Under the pieces are notes generated by a model. The model worked only from the letters and a program-made list of their open reading frames with translations. It did not search any database and was not told the origin of the DNA. Shown here piece by piece: positions 1-5,368 of a stretch of DNA of 5,368 bases. The position numbers and the translations under genes are program-made. Location of the stretch: positions 1-5,368 of the forward strand of contig DUSJ01000308.1 of the NCBI GenBank assembly GCA_012842645.1, read 5' to 3'. The DNA comes from Clostridiaceae bacterium (GTDB taxonomy: Bacteria; Bacillota; Clostridia; DSM-8532). Positions within the stretch are counted from its first letter, which is position 1. Every line of letters begins with the position of its first letter.

Positions 1-5
1 CTCAT
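1..5 (-). CDS. Probable start of the next operon gene (one codon visible)
   Basis: Reading leftward past the cellobiose phosphorylase stop codon, the minus strand has AGGAG at 15-11, a five-base spacer, and ATG at 5-3. This is a well-formed translation start 18 bases after the previous stop. It suggests that the leftward operon continues with another gene beyond the window edge. Only the start codon and two further bases are visible, so nothing can be said about the product. Genes for sugar-phosphate handling, glycosidases or transport often follow phosphorylases, but that is expectation, not evidence. Confidence 0.4.
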
Positions 6-23
6 TAACGCTCCTGTTTTACA

Positions 24-2459
24 TCAGCCCATGACTACCTGTACTTCGTGCTCCCTGCCGTCGTTGAACACCGGGAGGATATTGCCTTCTATAGCTTTTC
101 CGTCAACAGTTATGGACTTTATTCCCTTCTCCACATGATCAGGGTTGGATATCCTGATCACATACGTGGAGCCCCTGAACTTGCGTCTGACAGTATAGCC
201 GCTCCACTCGGCAGGTATGCACGGATTGACCCTCAGCCCGCTGAAATAGGGCTGGATGCCCAGTATCCACTGAGATATGGTCACGAATGTCCATGCCGCT
301 GTACCAGTAAGCCAGGAGTTCTTGGCCTCGCCGGGTCTTACGGCATCCTTGCCCGCTATCATCTGGGAATAAACATATGGCTCTGTTTTATGTATGTCAC
401 TTATGTCCTCGATATATGACGGGGTGAACTTCTTATACAGCTCAAAAGCCCTGGTCCCATGGCCGAGAACTGTTTCCGCGCAGATGATCCATGGGTTGTT
501 GTGGCAGAATATGCCCGCATTTTCCTTGTACCCGGGAGGATAAGAGGTTATCTCGCCGAGGTTCTTGTCGTACTTGGTGTACGCAGGATTGTGCAGCACT
601 ATGCCATATTCGCATTCAAGGCGTTCTTTGACCGACTGCAGGGCTTTCCCGGCATAGCCGTTCTCGACTCCTATACCGGCCATTATGCAAATGCCCTGGG
701 GCTCTATGTATATCTGTCCTTCGTTATTTTCCCTGCTTCCTACCTTATTGCCGAAAGCATCGTATGCCCTCAGGAACCATTCGCCGTCATAACCGTATTT
801 ATATATCCTCTCCTTCATCTCTTCAACGGCCTTCTCGGCCTGTTCGGCCTCTTCGGTGAAGCCTTTGTGCCTGAGGAGATATGCGTAGTCGGGGCCGACG
901 AATACGAACAGGCCTGCGATGAAAATGCTTTCGGCTACGCGTCCGTCGGGATCGCCATATGTCTGGAAGGACTCGTCGGGCGTGGTTGAGAAGCAGTTGA
1001 GATTCAGGCAGTCATTCCAGTCAGCGCGGCCAATCAGGGGAAGTCCGTGGGGACCGAGATTATCGGTCACATGGCGGAAGGAACTTCGCAGGTGTTCCAG
1101 CAACGTGTCAGTATCATTGGGATTGGTATCGAAGGGAACCTGCTCGTCCAGGATGGAGAAGTCCCCTGTCTCCTTTATGTAAGCAGATGTGGCCAGGATG
1201 AGCCATAGAGGATCGTCGTTGAAACCGCCGCCGATATCATGATTACCCTTCTTGGTAAGTGGCTGGTACTGGTGATAGCAGCCTCCGTCCCTGAACTGGG
1301 TCGCTGCAATGTCCAGTATCCTTTCCCTTGCTCTTTCAGGAATCTGGTGGACAAATCCGAGAATATCCTGGTTGGAATCCCTGAATCCCATACCGCGTCC
1401 AATACCGGACTCAAAATATGAAGCACTCCTGGACATATTGAAAGTGATCATGCACTGATACGGGTTCCAGATATTGACCATCCTGTTGAGCTTTTCATCG
1501 CCACTCTCAAGGTTATATACTGAAAGAAGATCATTCCAGTATTTCTTAAGCTCCGCAAGAGCCTGGTCCACCTGTCCGGTGGTCTTGAAGCAGGCCTGCA
1601 TCTCTTTGGCTTTAGTCTTGTTTATAATATTATGGGATTCCCATTTTTCCGAGTCGTCATTTTCCACATAGCCGATCATGAATATTATATCCTTCTCTTC
1701 GCCCGGTCCGAGGCTCAGACTGAAATAGTGGGACCCAACGGGCTGCCAGCCTGCTGCCACGGAATTGTACGCTTTCCCCTCAAGTACTGCCTTCGGGGCG
1801 TCGGTTCCGTTATAAAGACCGATAAAGGATTCCCTGTCGGTGTCAAAACCGTCGACGGGAGTATTTGACCAGAAGAAAGCGTAATGGTTTCGGCGTTCCC
1901 TGTACTCGGTCTTATGGTATATGGCGCTGCCTTCTATTTCAACCTCGCCGGTGGAAAAATTCCTCTGGAAATTGGTCATGTCGTCATAAGCGTTCCACAG
2001 GCACCATTCAACGAATGAAAACAGCTTTATATCCTTTTTGCCGGCTGTCGTGTTCTTTATTGTCAGTCTTGTGACTTCCCCGCTGAAGCCCAGGGGAACA
2101 AAAGTCAGCTGGCTTACGGACACACCGTTCCTCTTCCCTGTGATCCTGGTATATCCAAGGCCATGCCTGCATTCATAGGATTCAAGGTCCCTTTTCACCG
2201 GCATCCATCCGGGGGTCCAGACATCTCCGCCGTCATTGATATAGAAATATCTTCCGTTACAATCCACAGGAATGTTGTTGTAACGGTAGCGGGTGATCCT
2301 TCTCAGCCTGGCGTCCTTATAAAAGCAGTAGCCGCCCGACGTGTTGGATATGAGGCTGAAGAACTCAGAGTTTCCAAGGTAGTTGATCCATGGATAAGGC
2401 GTGTTTGGGGTGGTAATCACATATTCCTTATTCGCATCGTCAAAATAACCGAATCTCAT
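24..2459 (-). CDS. cbp: Cellobiose phosphorylase, GH94 family, full length (811 aa)
   Basis: This cytoplasmic enzyme converts cellobiose plus phosphate reversibly to alpha-glucose 1-phosphate and glucose, with inversion at the anomeric carbon. Its length and whole sequence match, from memory, the 811-residue Clostridium thermocellum cellobiose phosphorylase, from the N-terminal [16 protein letters not shown] to the C-terminal [10 protein letters not shown]. Expected layout is an N-terminal beta-sandwich (about 1-270), a helical linker, an (alpha/alpha)6 barrel (about 310-735) and a C-terminal beta domain. The catalytic acid is Asp483 in [20 protein letters not shown] (354-365) supplies sugar and phosphate contacts. 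His653 in FCHNN and Thr718-Gly719 in LTGTAAW are the expected phosphate ligands. There is no signal peptide or membrane segment. Cellodextrin phosphorylases are much longer (near 980 residues), and chitobiose phosphorylase is less similar. The ATG is fixed by AAAGGAG seven bases upstream and by its overlap with the repressor stop. No key residue is missing. Confidence 0.97.
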   Translation of the reverse strand: MRFGYFDDANKEYVITTPNTPYPWINYLGNSEFFSLISNTSGGYCFYKDARLRRITRYRYNNIPVDCNGRYFYINDGGDVWTPGWMPVKRDLESYECRHGLGYTRITGKRNGVSVSQLTFVPLGFSGEVTRLTIKNTTAGKKDIKLFSFVEWCLWNAYDDMTNFQRNFSTGEVEIEGSAIYHKTEYRERRNHYAFFWSNTPVDGFDTDRESFIGLYNGTDAPKAVLEGKAYNSVAAGWQPVGSHYFSLSLGPGEEKDIIFMIGYVENDDSEKWESHNIINKTKAKEMQACFKTTGQVDQALAELKKYWNDLLSVYNLESGDEKLNRMVNIWNPYQCMITFNMSRSASYFESGIGRGMGFRDSNQDILGFVHQIPERARERILDIAATQFRDGGCYHQYQPLTKKGNHDIGGGFNDDPLWLILATSAYIKETGDFSILDEQVPFDTNPNDTDTLLEHLRSSFRHVTDNLGPHGLPLIGRADWNDCLNLNCFSTTPDESFQTYGDPDGRVAESIFIAGLFVFVGPDYAYLLRHKGFTEEAEQAEKAVEEMKERIYKYGYDGEWFLRAYDAFGNKVGSRENNEGQIYIEPQGICIMAGIGVENGYAGKALQSVKERLECEYGIVLHNPAYTKYDKNLGEITSYPPGYKENAGIFCHNNPWIICAETVLGHGTRAFELYKKFTPSYIEDISDIHKTEPYVYSQMIAGKDAVRPGEAKNSWLTGTAAWTFVTISQWILGIQPYFSGLRVNPCIPAEWSGYTVRRKFRGSTYVIRISNPDHVEKGIKSITVDGKAIEGNILPVFNDGREHEVQVVMG

Positions 2460-3523
2460 GTTTTTTCTCCTTTCTCTGCCGGTTCAGCGCATGATTTTCT
2501 TCTTATGAACTCAACATCGATCACGTATTCGATGTAACAGGTCGATTTTTCCTCCACCATGTCTTTTACGGCCTCCACCGCTTTCTGGGCTATCTTGTAA
2601 AAGGGTATCCTGACAGTGGTCAGCTGAGGCTGCACCAGGGATGCTGCCTGGGAATCGTCATAGCCGATTATGGATATATCCTCCGGCACTCTTATGCCAT
2701 GTCTTCTGAACGTTTCCGCCGCGGCTATGGCCATATCGTCGTTGCAGGCAATCATCGCAGTAGGAAGCTTTCCAAGTTTTATCATCTTTGTGACCGCATT
2801 TTCGGTCTTGCTCCTGATAAAATCGCCTTTTAAGCAATACTCTTTCCTTACAGGCAGTCCGTGGGCCGCCATCCTTTTCCTGAACTCATCCTTGCGCAGA
2901 AATCCTGAATAAGCGGTGGTACGGCCTTCTATAAGCCCGATCTCCCTGTGACCAAGGGAAACAAGCTCATCAACGCACTCATCCATTCCTTTTCTGTCAT
3001 CGGAATTGATAACTGTGATCTTGCCGTCAGAGGGCATGATCTGTTTTATCTCGGCCGGATCATAATCGACAATTACAAGAGGATTGCTTATTTTTGATAT
3101 CACGGACTTGATTGCTTCGTTTTTCTCCGTTCCTATTATTATCCCCGCATCGATACGCCTTTGCATGAAGGTCTGCTGTATTCGCCTGCAGTCGTCGGGA
3201 TTGTAGATCGTATGAACCAAAACATAATAGCCCTTATAGTTGCCAGTATCCACAACCGCTTCAACAAAGGGCCCGAAATAACTGTTGCCATATATTCTCT
3301 GGGGATTTTTCTGATCATATACAGAAAACAGGAATAATCCTATGGTATCGGTCCTTTTTCCTGCCAGAACTCTCGCGGACATGTTCAGCTCAAAGTCGTA
3401 CTTGTTGATTACTTCCATTACTTTTTTGCGTGTTTCCTCGGGTACATTGGCATAGTTGTTCAATACCCTTGAGACCGTACTCCGGGAAACACCTGCAAGT
3501 TTCGCAATTTCTTCACTCTTCAT
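2456..3523 (-). CDS. LacI/GalR-family transcriptional repressor (355 aa)
   Basis: This is a one-component sugar-responsive DNA-binding protein, probably the local repressor of itself and of cbp. Residues 3-23 form the classic LacI helix-turn-helix ([20 protein letters not shown]). Residues 47-56 ([10 protein letters not shown]) form the hinge helix, with Leu53 where the minor-groove-inserting leucine belongs. From about residue 59 (DTIGLFLF) a periplasmic-binding-protein-like sensor domain runs to near residue 340. It includes VINSDDRKG (171-179), the [10 protein letters not shown] stretch (259-268) and GYDDS (287-291), all usual landmarks of the inducer-binding fold. Length is near the family norm of 330-350; the last 14 residues are a charged tail that also encodes the cbp ribosome-binding site. 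The ATG follows AGAGGT (3534-3529) at suitable spacing. The helix-turn-helix and the VLAGK hinge resemble, from memory, the clostridial GlyR-type glycan regulators. The inducer is not readable; cellobiose or another beta-glucan fragment is a reasonable guess from context. Confidence 0.94.
   Translation of the reverse strand: MKSEEIAKLAGVSRSTVSRVLNNYANVPEETRKKVMEVINKYDFELNMSARVLAGKRTDTIGLFLFSVYDQKNPQRIYGNSYFGPFVEAVVDTGNYKGYYVLVHTIYNPDDCRRIQQTFMQRRIDAGIIIGTEKNEAIKSVISKISNPLVIVDYDPAEIKQIMPSDGKITVINSDDRKGMDECVDELVSLGHREIGLIEGRTTAYSGFLRKDEFRKRMAAHGLPVRKEYCLKGDFIRSKTENAVTKMIKLGKLPTAMIACNDDMAIAAAETFRRHGIRVPEDISIIGYDDSQAASLVQPQLTTVRIPFYKIAQKAVEAVKDMVEEKSTCYIEYVIDVEFIRRKSCAEPAEKGEKT
2467..2473 (-). 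promoter_or_regulatory. Ribosome-binding site of cbp, inside the repressor gene
   Basis: The minus strand reads AAAGGAG here, followed by seven bases (AAAAAAC) and the ATG at 2459-2457. The site lies within the last codons of the repressor gene, whose TGA shares bases with the cbp ATG in the arrangement ATGA (2459-2456). The strong Shine-Dalgarno suggests that cbp can be well translated from the shared transcript, either independently or by ribosomes finishing the repressor. It confirms the choice of cbp start. Confidence 0.85.
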
Positions 3524-3537
3524 GGTGCACCTCTTGT

Positions 3538-3555
3538 TATGAACGCGCGTTTATA
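3538..3555. promoter_or_regulatory. Probable LacI-family operator (18-bp near-palindrome)
   Basis: TATGAACGCGCGTTTATA is a palindrome with a single mismatched pair (3541/3552) and a perfect 10-bp core AACGCGCGTT (3542-3551). The even-length palindrome with a central CG step is the form that LacI-family dimers use, with the hinge leucines inserted at the CG. It covers roughly +1 to +18 of the transcript expected from the 3561-3589 promoter and ends 15 bases before the repressor ATG. A protein bound here should block transcription of both repressor and cbp. The likely binder is the repressor encoded alongside. Confidence 0.75.
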
Positions 3556-3560
3556 TTCTG

Positions 3561-3589
3561 ATTATAAACCATTTGTTTCCTGTCGACAA
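3561..3589 (-). promoter_or_regulatory. Sigma-A-type promoter of the repressor-cbp operon
   Basis: On the minus strand, TTGTCG (3589-3584, four of six consensus bases) is followed by a 17-base spacer and a perfect TATAAT (3566-3561). Transcription should start near 3554, inside the candidate operator, giving a leader of about 30 bases before the repressor ATG at 3523. No other promoter is obvious between the repressor and cbp, so this one probably serves both genes. Confidence 0.8.
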
Positions 3590-3605
3590 GGGAAAAAAAA
3601 TAACT

Positions 3606-3622
3606 TATGACACTTTGTCATA
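3606..3622. promoter_or_regulatory. Perfect 17-bp inverted repeat, possible second regulator site
   Basis: TATGACA-CTT-TGTCATA is a perfect 7-bp inverted repeat with a three-base centre. It sits 17 bases upstream of the repressor promoter -35 element and about 60 bases upstream of the -35 of the rightward promoter. Its odd length and lack of a CG centre differ from the LacI-type operator at 3538-3555, so a different protein is more likely, for example a GntR- or MarR-type dimer that prefers TGACA/TGTCA arms. No such regulator gene is in the window. The role is unknown. Confidence 0.45.
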
Positions 3623-3681
3623 TTCCCTGAAACAAGCGATACAGACCTATTGACTGCTATCGGCTGACGTTTCGGCGGTTG

Positions 3682-3711
3682 TTGATTACTCGGCTCGATT
3701 CATGTTAGAAT
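3682..3711 (+). promoter_or_regulatory. Probable promoter of the MFS permease gene
   Basis: TTGATT (3682-3687, four of six consensus bases) is followed by an 18-base spacer and TAGAAT (3706-3711, five of six). A TG dinucleotide at 3703-3704 forms an extended -10 element (TGtTAGAAT). The start site would be near 3718, leaving a leader of about 34 bases before the permease ATG at 3752. This is the best rightward promoter I can see in the intergenic region, but it is weaker than the opposing one. Confidence 0.55.
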
Positions 3712-3751
3712 TAGCTGTTATCATCAACATCATCGAGGGTTTTGTCGTATT

Positions 3752-4945
3752 ATGGGCAGATATTTTATATTAATAATTTACCTTGCTTTCATCAGTCTTG
3801 GGCTTCCTGACTCGCTGCTGGGAGCGGCCTGGCCCGCCATGAAGCTCGACATTGGCGCTTCCCTTGAAGCTGCCGGGATTGTGTCTATGACAATCACGTT
3901 TGGCACTATCATTTCCAGTTTGCTGAGCGAAAAACTTATAAAACGTTTCGGAACAGGAAAGATAACTTTCGCAAGTGTTTTATCGACTGCCGTCGCTCTT
4001 CTTGGTTTTTCCGTCTCAGGATCCATTATATGGCTTATTGCATTCGCTGTTCCTTTGGGATTAGGCGCAGGTTCCATAGACGTGGGCCTCAACAACTTTG
4101 TGGCTCTTCATTACAGGGCGCATCACATGAGCTGGCTGCACTGTTTTTGGGGAGTTGGCGCGACTTTGGGACCGGTCATTATGTCCATGTGCATCAAGTC
4201 AAACAACGGCTGGCGGAGCGGTTACCTGATCATCAGTATGATCCAGTTCGTCATGGCCGCCATCCTGCTCCCGTCCATACCCGTCTGGAGCAGGATACCT
4301 GAAAATACCGATCCTGAAGAACCTATGGAAAACACGTTCCTTGATGAGTCCAACGGAAACGGTGCGTTCAGGGTAAAGGGACTGATACTGTCGCTGACAG
4401 TTTTTCTTTTTTATTGCGGCATCGAGACCACGACCGGCCTGTGGGGGAGCAGTTATCTTGTAAACGTTAAACATATGGATCCGGCAGACGCTGCCCGCTG
4501 GATATCGCTCTATTATGCAGGAATTACCCTGGGAAGATTTGTCGTTGGATTTATTACCATGAAGCTAAGCAACCGGGACCTGATCCGCTGGGGTCAGGTC
4601 ATAATCCTGACAGGCATTGCTTTGCTGCTTCTGCCCCTGCCCTTGCAGGTATCAAACTCCGGATTCGTGCTTATCGGGCTTGGCTGCGCTCCCATATTCC
4701 CCTCAATGATCCATGAAACACCGAATCGCTTTGGGAGAAGCAATTCACAAAAAGTCATAGGCCTGCAGATGGCCTTCGCCTATATAGGCAGCGCAGGTCT
4801 GCCGCCCCTTACAGGTTTCATAGCGGCCAGAATGACCATAAAAATTTTCCCTTATTTTCTGGCCGCATTTGCCCTGATAATGCTCATATCCACCGAGCTG
4901 ATCAACTCGATTATGCAAAAACGGCGAATATTAAAGGCATCATGA
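3752..4945 (+). CDS. Major facilitator superfamily permease, FucP-like sugar transporter type (397 aa)
   Basis: This is an inner-membrane secondary transporter with about 12 hydrophobic helices. Approximate positions are 4-24, 38-58, 71-90, 92-118, 130-147, 156-176, then a polar central loop (177-208, rich in Glu, Asp and Asn), then 208-230, 247-270, 280-298, 302-320, 333-356 and 364-385. The loop after helix 2 (SEKLIKRFGTGK, 59-70) is a degenerate MFS motif A. GLPDSLLGAAWP (17-28) and HCFWGVGATLGP (130-141) are typical of the clostridial fucose-permease-like group often found near glycosidase genes. The substrate cannot be read from sequence. Its divergent placement beside the repressor and cbp suggests a mono- or disaccharide. 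The likely Shine-Dalgarno, GAGGG at 3735-3739, is 12 bases from the ATG, longer than ideal; an in-frame ATT at 3749 would be better spaced but is a rare start. The C terminus is short and basic (MQKRRILKAS). Confidence 0.92.
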   Translation: MGRYFILIIYLAFISLGLPDSLLGAAWPAMKLDIGASLEAAGIVSMTITFGTIISSLLSEKLIKRFGTGKITFASVLSTAVALLGFSVSGSIIWLIAFAVPLGLGAGSIDVGLNNFVALHYRAHHMSWLHCFWGVGATLGPVIMSMCIKSNNGWRSGYLIISMIQFVMAAILLPSIPVWSRIPENTDPEEPMENTFLDESNGNGAFRVKGLILSLTVFLFYCGIETTTGLWGSSYLVNVKHMDPADAARWISLYYAGITLGRFVVGFITMKLSNRDLIRWGQVIILTGIALLLLPLPLQVSNSGFVLIGLGCAPIFPSMIHETPNRFGRSNSQKVIGLQMAFAYIGSAGLPPLTGFIAARMTIKIFPYFLAAFALIMLISTELINSIMQKRRILKAS

Positions 4946-4991
4946 TATCCGACTATACGTAATTGGTAAAAGTGACGTTGTTATTTAAAAC

Positions 4992-5070
4992 GGGGCTGTC
5001 TTAAAAATATACTGACAGCATGGTGTTCAGATCTGGACAGCATGCTGATAGCAAATTATAAGACAGCCCC
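4992..5070. repeat. 79-bp inverted-repeat element between convergent genes (terminator or MITE-like remnant)
   Basis: GGGGCTGTCTTA at 4992-5003 is perfectly complementary to TAAGACAGCCCC at 5059-5070. Inside is a weaker hairpin (5016-5021 CAGCAT with 5042-5047 ATGCTG), two direct copies of GACAGCATG (5014-5022 and 5036-5044), and the small palindrome CAGATCTG (5028-5035). It lies 46 bases after the permease stop and 48 bases after the dpaB stop, where a shared terminator would be expected. On the minus strand the outer stem is followed by GTTTTAAATAA, a weak U-tract for dpaB; the plus-strand side has no U-run. The GGGGCTGTCTTA ends resemble, from memory, terminal repeats of some IS1182-type insertion sequences, so it could be a non-autonomous mobile element. 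No target duplication is evident. Confidence 0.7.
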
Positions 5071-5076
5071 TTACAT

Positions 5077-5094
5077 GCTTCGTTCAGGATGACA
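5077..5094. repeat. Possible fragment of a dispersed CTTCGCTCAGGATGACA-type repeat
   Basis: GCTTCGTTCAGGATGACA differs by one base from a phrase I remember as a common dispersed intergenic repeat in many bacterial genomes (GCTTCGCTCAGGATGACA). It lies in the 48-base gap between the 79-bp hairpin element and the dpaB stop codon. Only one copy and one arm are visible here, so repeat status is inferred by memory alone and could be chance. Confidence 0.25.
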
Positions 5095-5118
5095 CATGGT
5101 ACCAATACCTGCCCCGCC

Positions 5119-5368
5119 TTAGGCCTGCATGGTCAGGATCGGCTCTATCTGCCTGCCTTCGAGGGCAAGCTCTATGGTCGGCACGATCATCCTGAATTTT
5201 GCCACCAGGCTTGCCGGCTTCTTGACAGGGTCATCCTGCCCGAATGGCACAAAATATATGTTCTTGGTGTTTAAAAGGCTTCCTATGTTCCTGGCATTGC
5301 CTGACAGGCCGTCGTTTGTCGCAATGGCCAGAACCACGGGCATCTGGTTCCTCAGGTGGGCTTTTACC
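5119..5368 (-). CDS. dpaB: Dipicolinate synthase subunit B, C-terminal part (gene runs off the right edge)
   Basis: DpaB (SpoVFB) works with DpaA in the sporulating mother cell to make dipicolinic acid from the lysine-pathway intermediate made by DapA; the product is taken into the forespore for heat resistance. The 82 visible residues begin VKAHLRNQ and contain ATNDGLSGNARNIGSLLNTK, then the diagnostic NIYFVPFGQDDPVKKP, then SLVAKFRMIVPTIELALEG. These match the C-terminal end of the DpaB flavoprotein-like family. Family members are near 200 residues, so about 40 percent is present. The frame is open to the window edge, so the internal methionine at 5343 is not the start. It ends in TAA at 5121-5119. 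dpaA is expected just upstream, beyond 5368. No further gene follows it in the same direction before the hairpin at 4992-5070, so it probably ends its operon. Confidence 0.95.
   Translation of the reverse strand, partial: VKAHLRNQMPVVLAIATNDGLSGNARNIGSLLNTKNIYFVPFGQDDPVKKPASLVAKFRMIVPTIELALEGRQIEPILTMQA

Noticed and set aside
48..989. Two plus-strand open frames (48-419 and 459-989) opposite cbp
   Set aside because: They lie fully antisense to a well-matched GH94 gene, have no recognisable domains or convincing ribosome-binding sites, and are explained by codon bias of the real gene on the other strand.
24..2459. Cellodextrin or chitobiose phosphorylase as the identity of the GH94 gene
   Set aside because: Cellodextrin phosphorylases are near 980 residues, and the sequence follows the clostridial cellobiose phosphorylase almost end to end with identical length.
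3593..3622. Minus-strand terminator made of the 3606-3622 inverted repeat followed by eight T residues
   Set aside because: The stem is only seven AT-rich pairs, five bases separate it from the T-run, and it lies upstream of the repressor promoter where no gene needs ending. A protein-binding site is the better reading, though termination of antisense transcripts cannot be excluded.
3628..3645. Possible CcpA catabolite-response site in TGAAACAAGCGATACA
   Set aside because: The CG and terminal CA are one base off the spacing required by the cre consensus, so the match fails.
3680..3729. Inverted repeat TGTTGAT (3680-3686) and ATCAACA (3723-3729) around the permease promoter
   Set aside because: Seven-base arms separated by 36 bases are plausible by chance in AT-rich intergenic DNA, and the intervening sequence shows no supporting structure.
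5089..5274. Plus-strand open frame opposite dpaB
   Set aside because: It is antisense to clear DpaB coding sequence and its translation resembles no family I know.
1..5368. CRISPR arrays, tRNA or rRNA genes, transposase genes, phage or defence genes
   Set aside because: No regularly spaced repeats, no RNA-gene signatures and no such protein families were seen on either strand; apart from the small inverted-repeat element, the window is ordinary metabolic and sporulation sequence.

Overview
The window looks like chromosome from a plant-fibre-using, endospore-forming member of the Clostridia. Two genes point there. One is a full-length cellobiose phosphorylase of the kind found in cellulolytic clostridia. 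The other is the end of dpaB (spoVFB), the dipicolinate synthase subunit made in the mother cell during sporulation. Base composition is moderate (about half G+C by eye), Shine-Dalgarno sites are strong and purine-rich, and intergenic DNA is AT-rich. The species cannot be named from this.

Layout. Positions 1-3523 are a leftward (minus-strand) operon. A LacI-family repressor (2456-3523) comes first, then cellobiose phosphorylase (24-2459), whose ATG overlaps the repressor stop codon by four bases. A ribosome-binding site and ATG at 15-3 suggest that another gene follows past the left edge. Positions 3524-3751 are a compact divergent control region. It holds a good sigma-A-type promoter for the repressor operon, an 18-bp near-palindrome with a CG centre at the predicted transcription start (probable operator), a separate perfect 17-bp inverted repeat of unknown role, and a likely extended -10 promoter facing right. 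Positions 3752-4945 encode a 12-helix major facilitator superfamily permease on the plus strand. Positions 4946-5118 hold no gene; they contain a 79-bp inverted-repeat element (4992-5070) that may be a terminator, a small mobile-element remnant, or both. Positions 5119-5368 are the 3' part of dpaB on the minus strand, converging on the permease gene.

How the genes may work together. Cellobiose phosphorylase splits intracellular cellobiose with phosphate into glucose 1-phosphate and glucose, saving one ATP per disaccharide compared with hydrolysis. The repressor probably controls itself and the phosphorylase through the 3538-3555 operator and releases DNA when a sugar (perhaps a beta-glucan breakdown product) appears. 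The divergent permease may bring in the sugar or move a product, but its substrate is not readable from sequence. dpaB is a separate sporulation unit.

I did not find a new type of system. The points most worth checking are the operator, which closely resembles the operator I remember for clostridial GlyR3; the unexplained 17-bp palindrome; and the 79-bp hairpin element.
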